From Patagioenas fasciata (Eukaryota > Chordata > Aves > Columbiformes > Columbidae): 64,000 bases of DNA. Location: positions 58,184,501 to 58,248,500 of the forward strand of contig NC_092520.1 in NCBI RefSeq assembly GCF_037038585.1, written 5' to 3'. How positions within the stretch are numbered: the first letter of the stretch is position 1; each line of letters starts with the position of its first letter. The notes under the pieces were generated by a model, which was given only the letters and a program-made list of their open reading frames with translations, ran no database searches and was not told the DNA's origin. Both the position numbers and the translations under genes were made by a program. Below, in pieces: positions 52,153 through 63,789 of this stretch.

Positions 52153-52218
52153 ATTATAGTTTTACAATTGCCCATAGACAGGGCAATTATAGTTTTACAA
52201 TTGCCCAGAGACAGGGTA
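52153..52218. repeat. 33-bp tandem duplication containing a hairpin
   Basis: Two head-to-tail 33-bp copies start ATTATAGTTTTACAATTGCC and differ at two positions. Each contains ATTGCCC, seven bases, then GGGCAAT (first copy) or GGGTAAT (second copy). This is a seven-base inverted repeat, perfect in the first copy. Confidence 0.93.
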
Positions 52219-54821
52219 ATTTTTCACCTTATCGAGAAAAGTGGTGAGTGTAATTTCAAAGATACCATGTTGCCTCATTGTTTTTTGTTTGTTTTTTAAA
52301 CTATCTCTAATCATACATAACATCTGAAAGCTCTCAAACACCAATAAATTTGTCCTTGCCAAAATTTCAATGAGAAAGGTGATTATCAGCATCAGCTTTA
52401 TAAAGAAGAGAATTTAAGCTCATCTCTTGGAGGCCTGAAGATGTTTTCCTCTGCCAGAGGTTATCCAGAAAATGACAGATCCAAGTGTTGAACCCAGTCA
52501 CCTTTCTTTCGATTTGAGGACTTAATGTCAAGATCAGTCTTATTTTTCTTTTCTGCTAAGTGTTTCTAAGGACTCTGCATTTTTGTGCCCCACCATTGCT
52601 CAGTAGACAAGATAATCACAACATATAGACATGCATACGTTCAAACATTCTCTTAGGTGGCAAAAGCCTGGGAGGTAACAAAAGTCATCTGTTTTGACTC
52701 TTTGCGTTGCCTATGGAAAGTTAACCACCAGGATGTGGCAGATCTTTCAGCCATAGTGAACGTTACTATGAAATAAAAAAAATCTAAACCTAAAACTGAT
52801 ACGTATGTGGAGAGCATCTTTTCCAGTGGGAGGCACAGAAATAGCAATAACAGTGCTGTATGCTACAATTTCTGTAGGCACAGAGAAATGGAAGCAATGC
52901 TCAAACTCAGTTTCTGCTTTATCCAATAATTACATAATACAATTGTTTTCATAAAGTGATAGAGTTCAACTTACAAGCAAGCTGATATCCTTCTCCTTTT
53001 TTATTCAAAATGTGTCAAATATTTCAAACCTGGCATAGATTTTTGTACAGATAAGTGAAGAAGTAAAAAAACAGAAAAGAACATGCACACATGTCTATCG
53101 ATGCACCAAACTCCAAAGTCCCACCACTTAGGTTTGTGTATCCTGTTCAATCATTGTATGGTTCTGAGTAGTTTAGTCAAGAAAGACAGCCAACCTCTGG
53201 GGACTCTTCAGCCCACACAGGACCTGAGTCACTCTGCAGAGGTGCCTGTCTCACATGATGGATCACAGATGGATCCCAGCAAAATCAGGCTTCCAAATTT
53301 GTGCCTTGGATACATACAGTTCAGATGTGGATTCAGAACTTCTTGTCAGAGATTTTACCTTTGTGTCTTTGCTCTTGGACTTATAGATATGCAAATATGT
53401 AGTAGAAAAGCATTTTTAGAGTGGACTTAGAATGAAGTTATGAGTCTAAGGCCAAAAGCATGTGGTCAGATCCAAATGATTGTGGTTTAAATTGCCATCT
53501 TTCAACTGAGATATTTTAATTTCCAGCCTATTGCAACTTTGAAAGTGTCTAAAATTCAACAAGTGTTTTCCCTGGAAAACTTGACTCATTTTTCTGAGGT
53601 TTAGCAACCTAATGGTAATTTTCCAGCATAAGCTGGACCCATGTCCATTATACGTACATTGTGTGTAGCACATCAAATGCAGGTTTATTACCACTTTCAG
53701 TCCCTACTGACATGTCTTTGACAGGTACATCTCAGACTCTCTTCAGCTAAAGACTTAGTTACGCCATCTTTCCATGGCTGACATGACTATATGCTCAGGC
53801 TCTTCTTGCTGCTTCCAACTGGGGAGGCCTTACCCTAAGCCATCTCCCTCTCCCCAGTGTGTGACCCAGTGCTTTTTTTTTTCTGGTTTCAATCCACTTT
53901 TATTACTTCAGTCCTTCAGACTGTCATCCCAGTTCATTCTTTATGATTTTCCATTTTCACCTTTCTACTGAGTGCTTACACATTTGTGTCACTGGCAGAT
54001 GTTGTCAGCATACTCTGAATTTTTATGTCAATATAGATAAACCACTTTTGGTTCCAAAAATATCATTTGAAACATCAGCAATAATGTTCTTCTATCCCAT
54101 TAATATCCCTTTTGCTCCTAATGTTGTTTTGTACCCTTAAACTGAATTGTGACTCTTTTACATTTCTACAGTACCTTATCCAGAATATTTTTTCCTAAGT
54201 GGCATTGTATTCAATATACATGATCATATCAGCTAGACTTCCTGTGTTCCTTTTCTTAAAATATCAGCTATCTTATGAAGAGGGATGCCAGGTTAATTTG
54301 GCACTCTGTTTTGAGATAAACCTGTTTTTCATTACTTCAGTGTCTCTAGCTATGCAATGCTTCATAATTTGTTTCAAATCCTTGCACAGCTCATGAGGTC
54401 AGAGCCACTTTATTTTATGACCATGTACATCCCTTTTTCTTAAAAGAAAAAAAGGTTAGGCTTTTCATTTTTCAGACATTTGATTGCCAGACTGATAGAT
54501 TCATTAAAAGACTTTGTTATTAAGCTGTCCTTTCATGTGCAAGTATTTTAAGTACTCTCAAGTGGAGATGATGGGGTCTCGCCCTCCTGGTCTAGACACT
54601 TCCTTAAAAACAGTTTTATGTCTTTGTTTTGTTCTCATCTTAGATGACTAATTTTCATTTCCTCAGTCTGTATCATTAGCCACACTGCATTTGCTACTGT
54701 AGTCAACATCCCCATATTAATTTTGTTTTGGACTGTCTGTAAACTATCTTTAATCTTAACTGCTTTTTGTTGCTTGGTGAAATCACTTTTTTCCTCATTT
54801 TCTTTTTATTTGGATGATGAA

Positions 54822-54859
54822 AGTACATTTTAGTACATTTAGTACATTTAGTACATTTT
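54822..54859. repeat. (AGTACATTT)n short tandem repeat, four units
   Basis: Four AGTACATTT units occur in a row with a period of 9 to 10 bases (an extra T in the first interval). Confidence 0.92.
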
Positions 54860-55259
54860 GCAAGCTCTGACCCTGCCTAACATTTTCTGTTCTCACTTTC
54901 TCCATATATTTTCTGACATCTGACAGTTTTTCTTGCATATTAGCTTCATTTTCCACCCTACAAGATTTCTGCATACTACAGATATACCCTCTGAGGTGAC
55001 TGCTCATCTAGTTAGAAATGCAACCTTTTTTTAAAAATGGTTTTTCCACGTTTGAAGTTGCAAGTTTTTTCGTAGCTCACAGCCACAGTCCTTTTCTTAA
55101 AGGAATTCTAGCACTTCCTTGAGTCTTCATTATTTCCCTTATTTTCTGACTTTTTAGAGTGAAATTCTGATTTATTTATGTTTAGCATTTATTCATGTTA
55201 CACCCATTTTTTTAAAAAATTGAATGAATGTATCATCACTTACTCTGAGATATACCTTT

Positions 55260-55281
55260 ATTGACCAACTATTGACCAACT
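55260..55281. repeat. 11-bp tandem duplication
   Basis: ATTGACCAACT occurs twice, perfectly, head to tail. Confidence 0.9.
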
Positions 55282-55891
55282 ATTTAGCAGGTCTTGTAGC
55301 TCCATTTTCTTGTGTCACATCCTCTGATACCTGGGCGTACAACTTAGAAGAATTTATTTTCTAGAAAGTTACAGTATCACCTCACAGTTTTCATACTGTA
55401 TTTTCTCCTTTTTTACTCTTTCATAATATTATTTGCTTTCTAAATAATACAGAAATTTATATGCAAAAAAGGAATCCTACAAAAACCTTTCTGAAAGGAA
55501 TCTTATATCAATTAGAAATTTTTTTGTACCCTCTCCAATTTTCTTACAGCCTATCACGTACTTCATTTATAGTTCATCACATCACTATTTTTGCCATGAG
55601 GAAGGCCGTAAGATTGGTACATGTGGATGTAGGAAATAAGCAAGAAGAGGATCATTATGTCAAATTGACTTGCAGATCTACTGCATCATCTATGTGACAG
55701 GGAAGATACAGTGAATTATACAAGCTATTGCAGGCAGTTTTTTTACACTTCAATATAGTCCTCTCACCCAATCCTGGGGTGCAATATTGCTATTGCTTTA
55801 CAAATTAAAAAAATATTGGCAAATTTAGGATATTTTAAGGGGGTGATCAATTTGAAAATCATTAATACAATCTTACAAGTTCATATTAGTT

Positions 55892-55920
55892 AAATTCCTT
55901 ATAGTCAAATTCCTTATAGT
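55892..55920. repeat. 15-bp-period tandem duplication
   Basis: AAATTCCTTATAGT occurs twice, separated by one C. Confidence 0.9.
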
Positions 55921-57712
55921 TGCTTTCATTTGCATGCAAGAGGTCTTCCATTGTTTCTCTCAGTTTAATTTCACTAATAGCAGTTTTTTTGTATTTTCTT
56001 GTTAAACAAAGCCAAGAAACTGCTCTGTATGACTAGTCTCATGGAAGTCATTTATTCATTTTCTTTAAGCAGGCTGTATGAATTTCAAACAAAGTTGTTT
56101 TTTTCCTTTATGCACCATGACTTAGATTAATGCATCTCTAACAGAGAGGTTAACGCTGCTGGACCATCTAACCAGCAGTGACTTCTGCCTTCCTCTGTCA
56201 TTTCAACATGGGAACAGGAAAATGAGTCCTCCTGTTATTAGAGCATCTTTTCTTCACCAGCAGACATCAAACTGTTGAATCATGAGAGTGCCCACCATGG
56301 AAAATGCAGTCATTGTGATACATACCCTTGAAAGGAAGGAAAATATAGGGAATTTGTTATGGTTTGTCTTTAGTTTTTTTGAGCTACCCTATGACTTATC
56401 ACCATTTTCTGGAATGGCTTATACTGTTGTCTGTCAGTGGAGCAGAGTAATCACAAGAGTAGGTTTTTATTATATATTGTATACCCTACTTTTTTTTTTC
56501 CTTTTCCTTTACAAACAAGGAGTTATTCAGCAATTTTAAAGGTAGCAACTCCTATTTTAAAACGAGAACTAACATGAATCTCTCATATGTTTTTGAACCA
56601 TGTTTTTTTCAGGTATTGAAATGTATATTGTCTTAGGACCATATTGGCAGTCAAAATTTTATTGAGCAACAAAATATACTTCTCTTTAAAATTTTCTATT
56701 ACAATAGTTATTTAAATTCCTTCTTATTGGAAGCAGACTGGGTTTGTATTTTCAGACAGTTCACTCTAACTGCAGGCAACATATGCCTTTACAATAGACT
56801 GCAATAAGATTCTATTTTTGAGATATAGTGATTAAATGAGAATCTTATTCTGTCAATCAGATATACATTCAAATGGTATTTATTTTAAAATAGAATATTT
56901 TAGTTAAAATATTTGCAATTGGTTTCACATTTATGACCTAAAATTGTAAAGGAACGTTAAAGAATTATGTGAAATAAATTTGCACCTGCAATTTAATTTG
57001 GAACATGATACTTAATGTACAACACAAATAGTGTAAATTGCCAATTCATCTGCATATTTGGTTATATTAAATGAAAACTAAAGAATTTTTTAAAACAAAC
57101 TTTCCTTACTTTTGTTATTCTTCATGCTATTAGGTATATTACAGATTTTAAACAATGTATTATTCAACTGACAGTAGCCCAGTATACCATGTCCTAATAG
57201 ACTGAGCAGTCACATTGGTTCTTTAAGATACTTCACACTTGGCAAATAATCATAAGTAAATATAGTCCTATGAGTATAAAGACATACTACAGTGCCAATA
57301 TTTTGTCAATATTTAAAGAGAAAATTCAGTTTTGCAGCAGCAGCCAAGCAGAGTCTAAGTGTGTGGGAGGGGGCTGGAGGAACCAGTAGCCAGAGGAGGC
57401 TTCAGGAAGAAGAACTTCCGTCTTCCAGTAGGGGCTGTTGCATGAAGAACTTGCTGCTTGTGCTGTAGTTTGATCTCTCCATGTTCCTTTACAGGGCATG
57501 TATCATAACAGCTAATCCTGGGTCCTCGGGCTGCAGTTTGCACTTGGAGTTTTGTTATGTTAATAATAGTTAATGGTAGACAAATATGGGAATGAGAAAG
57601 AGATGAAAGAAGAAAGCCCATTGTTCATACAGGATGTTTTGGTTCTTTATTCCTTCTTAAAATGAGTATTCGTATGTAGACCTATCAAAATCACACCGAT
57701 TAGATTTCAAAG

Positions 57713-58128
57713 CCATGGTGACAGAGCTGGGTCTGTTCAGCCTGGAGAACAGAAGGCTGAAAGGGGATCTTATCAATCTTTATAAATATTTCAAGGGTGG
57801 ATGTCAGGAGGATGGGACCAGACTCCTTTCAGTGGTGCACAATGATAGGGTGAGGGGCAACAGGAACAGACTGAAGCACAGGAGGTTCCATCTTAATATG
57901 AGGAGAAACTTCTTTACTTTGAGGGTGCCAAGAGCACTGGAACAGGCTGCCCAGAGAGGTTGTGGAGTCTCCTTCCCTGGAGACATTCAAAACCCACCTG
58001 GACACATTCCTGTGAGATCTGCTCTGGGTGAACCTGATTTAGCAGGTGGGTTGGACTGGATGATCTCCAGAGGTCCCTTCCAACCCCAACCATTCTGTGA
58101 TTCTGTGATTCTGTGATTCTGTGTCTCC
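57713..58128 (+). mobile_element. CR1 LINE 3' end, 5'-truncated, close to an ITGBL1 exon
   Basis: It starts at the block encoding [16 protein letters not shown] and continues through the reverse-transcriptase C terminus (LNMRRNFFTLRV) with a frameshift in the WNxLP region. The 3' UTR block ttggactggatgatctccag follows, then tccaaccccaaccattctg. It ends in about four ATTCTGTG units at 58092-58124. The copy is sense to ITGBL1 and ends 187 bp before the exon at 58315. Sequence blocks are well preserved, so it is moderately young. Confidence 0.96.
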
Positions 58129-58289
58129 TCATATTTATGGTCATATTTATTAATTTCTATTTTTAATTGCAAATGAACTATATTAGGTGAATCTGTTAAT
58201 CATATTCATTTAAAACTATAATTGATGGAATCTATTTTAAAAGCTGGATTAGAAAAATACCACTTTCTGAAGGAAAAAAAAAGGACTTG

Positions 58290-58314
58290 ACACACTCTTC
58301 CCTTCCATTGCTAG
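58290..58314 (+). promoter_or_regulatory. ITGBL1: Splice acceptor with polypyrimidine tract
   Basis: A pyrimidine-rich stretch, cactcttcccttccattgct, ends in AG directly before the phase-1 coding exon. This AG, not another, restores the GHGKC frame. Confidence 0.9.
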
Positions 58315-58461
58315 GCCATGGCAAGTGTGACTGTGGGAAGTGCAAATGTGATGAAGGCTGGTATGGTGAAGCTTGTCAGTATCCAACTACTTGCAATCTT
58401 ACACGGAAGAAAAGCAATGAAATGTGTAAGAATTCTCAAGATATCATCTGTTCTGGTGCAG
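58315..58461 (+). CDS. ITGBL1: ITGBL1 internal coding exon, integrin-type EGF repeat (49 codons)
   Basis: The exon follows a pyrimidine-rich acceptor (cttcccttccattgctag) and ends G|gtaaga. It is 147 bp, phase 1 at both ends, so it could be skipped without a frameshift. Joined to the Gly base at 181 it reads [20 protein letters not shown], then a linker with [10 protein letters not shown], then [14 protein letters not shown]. It has eight cysteines: four in CDCGKCKC, one closing the GWYG loop, and three that begin the next repeat. The match to human ITGBL1, from recall, is almost residue for residue. It carries an NLT N-glycosylation sequon where I recall human having DLT. The same frame runs through the donor for 11 codons to a stop at 58491-58493; that extension is intron read-through, not coding. 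Confidence 0.97.
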
Positions 58462-60874
58462 GTAAGATGTTTTTATTGCTTTTGATGGCTTGATGCTCTT
58501 CTTGTGTTATCTTGAGAATCACTGCAATTTCTTTTCTAATTAGGAATTTTTTAGAATATGCTTAAAGAGACTGAGAAAGACCTGTATGTGTACTAAAATG
58601 CTTAATTTTCCTATAGGCCTCTTCCTGTGCATATGATGTACACTGATTCAGAATGTCTACTTTAGTACTCTAACCATAGCTACTTTAGGTTGGTGAAACT
58701 GCAGCTGTGTCATTTATTTTGCCTATCAAAAGGTTGTGGTAATGGCATTAGCACAGAAAGCAATGTATTTATTTGTGTTTATAGCATGCAGAAATGACAT
58801 TTGCAAATATTTTTCCAGGACATTTATAAGCTGTACAATTTTTGAGTTGTAACAATGATTATTAAAGAGAGTTGTGGAAGATCTGCTGAATCATTTTAAT
58901 GGGGTACTTCCATTTTCAGTTGTAATGGTGAAATGTAAAATGGTGAAATGTAAAAAGGTTCCTGCAAATTAGTTGTGTAATATCCGCATAAACCTTCTAT
59001 CTTGGAGGACTTTCATGTCAATAACAATGTTTGCTTGAATATGTATGGATGTAAAATGAATAGTTTGAGTCTTGTGAATTAAGTTACTTTATTTTGTTTT
59101 TTTTAAATCTATACTTACTAGCATATTGATGCCAGTGGCTGCTAAAACAGCTTGTTCAAGCCCATTGATCACAGGGCCCCAGTTAACATGGTATTGCAAA
59201 AGTTTCTACCCTTACAATTTTAATAAGCAGGGAAAATGGATGCTTTATAGACTGGCATGGTAATACATTTGTTTCTAATAGATTTTATAGTATTTTTGCT
59301 TTTTTGACTGTGTAACTCCTTAATATGTTTGTTTATGGCTGTTATATGTTATCAGGCGTTATTTTCCAAACTAGAAAATATTCAAAAGGAGAAGGACAAG
59401 GCACAAGGTGGTTGTATGCTTTCTCCTGGCAACTGCACTCCAGGTCAGATAGACTCTCTGAGGGAAAAGGGAGAATTCTTTCTTCCCTGGGAGCAACAAA
59501 ACCAGCTTTTTTTTTGTTTGTTTCGGAGGGTGGGTGATGGAGAGAGGTAGCCCTTCGGTGAGGAGCCAACCCTACTCAAAAAAACTAAGAAGCAAATGTG
59601 CCACCAGACCAGAGATGGCAGAAGAGAAGTTGGTTTACAAACCCATTTCCATCCTTCGCATGTCTCTCTTTTTCTCATGTCAGAAACTTTTCTGTTGTGG
59701 TTTATGTAGTGAAAAAACCCTCAGCATTTGGAAGTCCTGGGGGTACTTCTGTTGAGGGAGAATCTCAGGCAGACCTGTGTTGTCAAACCACTTGCCGGTC
59801 TGACATGGGAAATACCCATCCTACTTGTGATAAATCAGCAAGTGTCTTTATTATATCTCTTAACCTTCTTAAAAGATAAAATATTTTCTGAGACATCACC
59901 CACAAACTGAAGAAAAACTTAGATTGGGTCAAAGTCCTGAAATAACAAAATATTATTACGGAGGTGCCTACAAGTCTTCAAATGAATGAAATAACTTGTA
60001 ATGTGGACATCAATATGACTGGAAAAAAAAGAAGCTATTTGTGGGGAAGCAGCAAGAAACTGGTGAAAACAATATTAAAGTGTGGATAAAGTGTACTACC
60101 AAGAGTTTTAGTAAATATCACAACATTCGTTGTTTAATGCTTTAACATGTCATAGAATTATTGATGTATACTATTATAATACTTACAGTTTGTTTAATAA
60201 TGCTATGAATGCATTTCTCCACAAGTAGCTTAGTTTTTGTATTATTAATGTATTGCTGTGGTAATTGCTTTCTAGATTGTTTTTTCCTGACATCTGATCA
60301 TAAGTTCTTCATGCAGATGTTCCTCATCAGTGTTTCCTTCCTTTGATACCTGGCTTTTTATCCAAGGCTGTACTTTCAAAATCTTAATCGTCAGATGATA
60401 ACTGTAGAAAAGGAACTGGAGACCAGAGTGCAAAGGAACTTTGTGAAGTTAGGTGGACAGATTTTCAGGTTGTTGGTAGCCATGTCCTGTTACTCTCCTG
60501 TAACATGTAGAACTGGACAAAACCAGGCTTCATTCTTGAGAACGTGATGAAGTTTTCTTGTTTCAGTAGGCAGAAGATGTAATTTCCAAAGCTGGAGTCA
60601 TACCTCAGGTGTGTGGTCAGACAACTGTAGGAGTGAGTTTTTCTTAGGAAAAGGTGATGCTGCTTATTAAGGAACAACCACTTGAATGTTGCATCTGTTT
60701 ACAGTTAAGATTAGGCATTTTTTTGACATGGATTGTTTCTGTGTCTGTCTTTATTTGGCTGGATGATTATTAGATTTCAGATTTCTCAGAAATAAAATAT
60801 GTACCATCTCTGATGAACTAGTGAAACTGTTTCCATAAACTGCAGTCATTGAGTACTGTCTTAAATGTTCACAG
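58462..60874 (+). other. ITGBL1: ITGBL1 intron (2.4 kb)
   Basis: The intron runs from gtaaga to a cacag acceptor. It contains no CR1 that I can see. It holds a 16-bp tandem duplication near 58925 and a more GC-rich, stop-poor patch at about 59330-59900 that I could not assign. The rest is unique AT-rich sequence. Confidence 0.93.
58925..58955. repeat. 16-bp tandem duplication
   Basis: ATGGTGAAATGTAAA occurs twice with a 16-bp period in the 2.4 kb intron. Confidence 0.9.
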
Positions 60875-60997
60875 GCACATGTCAGTGTGGCAGGTGTAAA
60901 TGTGCAATCTCAGAAGGAAATGGACTGGTCTATGGTAAATTTTGTGAATGTGATGACAGAGAATGCATAGATGATGAGACAGAAGAGATTTGTTCAG
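60875..60997 (+). CDS. ITGBL1: ITGBL1 internal coding exon, integrin-type EGF repeat (41 codons)
   Basis: The acceptor is ttaaatgttcacag and the donor is G|gtatgt. The exon is 123 bp and phase 1 on both sides. It encodes [16 protein letters not shown], then [17 protein letters not shown], then ETEEICSG. Its eight cysteines continue the integrin-EGF pattern: CQCGRCKC, then FCECDDREC, then the terminal IC. The CECDDREC block and ETEEIC match human ITGBL1 as I recall it; the central loop (AISEGN) is more diverged. The next expected repeat (a GHGKC-type exon) is not found between 60998 and 64000, so the rest of the gene lies to the right. Confidence 0.97.
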
Positions 60998-63789
60998 GTA
61001 TGTATTTTAGTGAGTACAAGAAGAATTGTGAAGATTAATACAGGGTGTTGTAAAATCATTTACTTGTATGGACCTACAAAATTTCTTTACTGAATGTATG
61101 ACTTAAAAAATAGGTAACTATATCTGTGAGAATTTAGCTTGCAAATTGGAAGTGGGAATTCCAGATACAAAAATGAGCTAAGCAGAAGGTTAAAGAATGA
61201 ACAAATCCTGTGACATCCTTCTCTTTTTGGAAGAATTGCAAACAGGATTATACAAGGTAATTCACTAAGGCAATTCATAGTTTAGTGTGTCTCTCTTTGG
61301 TGAGATATAAGGAATGCAAATGTTTTGGCACAAATGGAGGACATCGGAAAAAAAGAAGAAAAAATAAAAATAGATTATTAAGAATTTTGGCAAGGAAGCA
61401 AAAATTAAAGACAACAAGAATAAATGCAGGGTGAGAACTCTGAAGCAATTCACGAGATAAAAAGGGAAAGAAATGAATGAAGAAAAAAATCATCTGTGGT
61501 AGGAAAGGCAAAAGAATACAATGGAGTGAACTCTGCTGATAGACAGAAAAGCAACCAAAATTCAATCTGTGCTTTCATTTCATTATAAGAAAGGAACCTG
61601 ACAATTAGATACTGTGTAATATACACCCTTCATGGCATTATAAATGTTGTTGCCTATATACTAGGGAGGCAAGTCCTTCAGTTAGAAGGTGCTACAAATA
61701 TTTTTCAAGCTGTACACGTGCATAATGTGTCTGCATGCATACAGGAGGATTCAGAAATTCCTCTTAGACTATTCATACTCTGATAGTAGTGTGTAGTCTG
61801 CATGTGTATGTGTATAAAGAGAGTACTTGTGTAAAATAGCTTTATCTTTGTCCTTACACAGAGAACAAAATAAATTCTGTTTATTTAAGATGCTCTGAAG
61901 GAAAAAATAACATTCTTTTTTCACAGGAATAGACAGGGATTTTAAATGAGAGTAAACAAATGGTCCTCTGAGCCCAAATCCAGGAGCAGACTATAATATT
62001 TCTAGTAATTGCCTAAAATAAAATTAGATGAGGGCAATAATTTGTATGTACCAATGATCCAATTTATATTAATTTGCTTGTAACCCTTACAAATGGTACC
62101 AAATATGATAAAAATTTAACATTCATTTAGCTCCAGTAAATTTTCCTTCTGCTATTTTCAGATTTTCCCCCCACCTATGTTACTACTGATTTTTATCATT
62201 ATCTTTTTCTTAGCTTTTATTTCCCCTTGATTCATCCAATGGTGCCATATTCTAAAACAGACCAGATGCATCTCTGTAAAGAAACTAGGTTTATGTGAAT
62301 GCAGAAATCAAAGGATGCTGAAAGAAAGGGACACAAAGGATAATATTTTCCAGTCTCTGAGGTCTGTGATAAATCAGTATAAAAAGCTCTGATTCCTTAT
62401 GTAAATTTTACAGCCTTCTACAGTAAATATAAACTAATGGTGAGCTTGACTTGGTTAGGTTGTTGTAAGCTGAAAAGCTTACGCATGCAGTTTTTCAGTG
62501 TTAGATGTTGCTTTACTTTCCAAGAGACCTCTGCAGTACATAACCACATGTTGAACCAGGCCTTATGCAGAAAAAATGGACAGCATATGAACTGAAGGTG
62601 GAAGGTACATAATTTCATCACAGAAAAAGCAGATTCTATGCTCCTGTCTGGTTATGGCTTCTCTCTCCCATCTCAATGTCTCCTCTGATACCCTCTACCC
62701 TATCTTTCCTTCCACAGGATTCCCACCGAAGGAATCATTTAGGTTTATTTATGAAGTAGGTTTAATTATGAAGCAAGAAAGTTATTAATAGCAATGACCC
62801 CTGGATGGTCTCCACAGACACAGTGAACCTAAACAGCGCCTGATGTATTTTTACAGTTTGTGTGGCACCAGCTTGGTTGCTACACACACTTTATTGCCCA
62901 TGAAGGTATAGATAGATCTTGAAGATTTTCTTTGTCTGCAGAGAAAGCCAACTCAGGAGGATGAAACTAGTGGAAAAACAAAATATTCTATTTATGCACA
63001 TGTTTCTAAAGCCTGCAGCTGTGAGCTGGGATTTTATCCTGGAAAAGCATACAATGCTGTGCTAAGATATGGATATCACGCATTTTAATCTTTTCACAAA
63101 GGCACTGCATTTTTAAAGCAATTCCCTTCCTAGGTAGGGCAGAGTTACAAAGATGTATCAAGCTTTTCAAGCCTCAGTTGGATTTTTATCAGTTAGTTGA
63201 CTGTATCACTTTTTATTTGAGGTTACATAAACTTCGGAATTGAGTTGCAGCTTATTTTTAATAAATATCATGGCTTCTAGCAAATTAAATTCTGATCCTG
63301 ATCTTTTTCATCTAAGGCTTTTTTTTGGTCTAATGAAGTGATTTTGTCTTCAGTCATGGACAAGAGGTAGTGGCAAATTGTATAGTTTAATTAATATTTG
63401 TTTTGGAACTATACAAGTGTGAGTGAAGAATGAGGTAGTGATGTTTTAATCTGCAAAAATTGCCAGTAGACTAAATTTCTTTACTCCTTCACCATTGTCC
63501 CTTTTATTTCTTGTCCACTGTTCAGTAACAACCTTCTGGTAAAAAACCCCAATATTTCAGACTATTTTTATTGTTTAGTAAGATGGTATTTTTACCTTCT
63601 GTTATTTTTTTCACATATAACCAAACAAGTGTAATGAAAATTCCAAATGCCATTGTAAAAACAGGAAAAAAATATTCCACAGGTCTAAATTCATACTCTT
63701 GGTAGTTAGGGATACAAGTTGAGTAGACTCTGATAATCAATCAGGTCTACTAAGCTTAATATACCTAGAGGGAAACAAGGAGGAGGTCA
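60998..63789 (+). other. ITGBL1: ITGBL1 intron, 5' part, no gene seen
   Basis: The intron begins gtatgt and continues past the right edge. It is AT-rich, with purine-rich A/G runs near 61349-61380 and 61455-61490. I found no exon with EGF-type cysteine spacing flanked by AG/GT on either strand. Confidence 0.85.

Larger units (their letters stand above)
49122..57712. other. Intronic sequence without recognisable gene
   Basis: AT-rich DNA with a TA dinucleotide run (49519-49534), a GTTT array (50748-50774) and several short tandem duplications (52153, 54822, 55260, 55892). A less AT-rich patch at about 50510-50720 is open in one frame (part of 50473-50889, 138 codons) and is preceded by an acceptor-like CAG. 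It has no matching donor or domain, so it is left unassigned. Confidence 0.6.
182..58314 (+). other. ITGBL1: ITGBL1 large intron (58.1 kb)
   Basis: The intron begins gtaagg and ends ctag, between two exons whose coding joins exactly in phase 1 across a conserved Cys-Ala-Gly-His-Gly junction. No additional conserved EGF exon is expected between them, because human ITGBL1 as recalled runs directly from CAG to GHGKC. It is AT-rich and holds eight recognisable CR1 remnants plus simple repeats. Confidence 0.93.

Noticed and set aside
57715..58116. 133-codon + strand open frame just upstream of an ITGBL1 exon
   Set aside because: It is the reverse-transcriptase C-terminal remnant of the CR1 copy, with a frameshift into non-homologous residues. 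It is not an ITGBL1 exon.
58462..58493. Extension of the ITGBL1 exon frame past the donor (KMFLLLLMA)
   Set aside because: A consensus GT donor in the conserved phase-1 position ends the exon at 58461. The hydrophobic tail is intron read-through, although retention would give a short truncated product.
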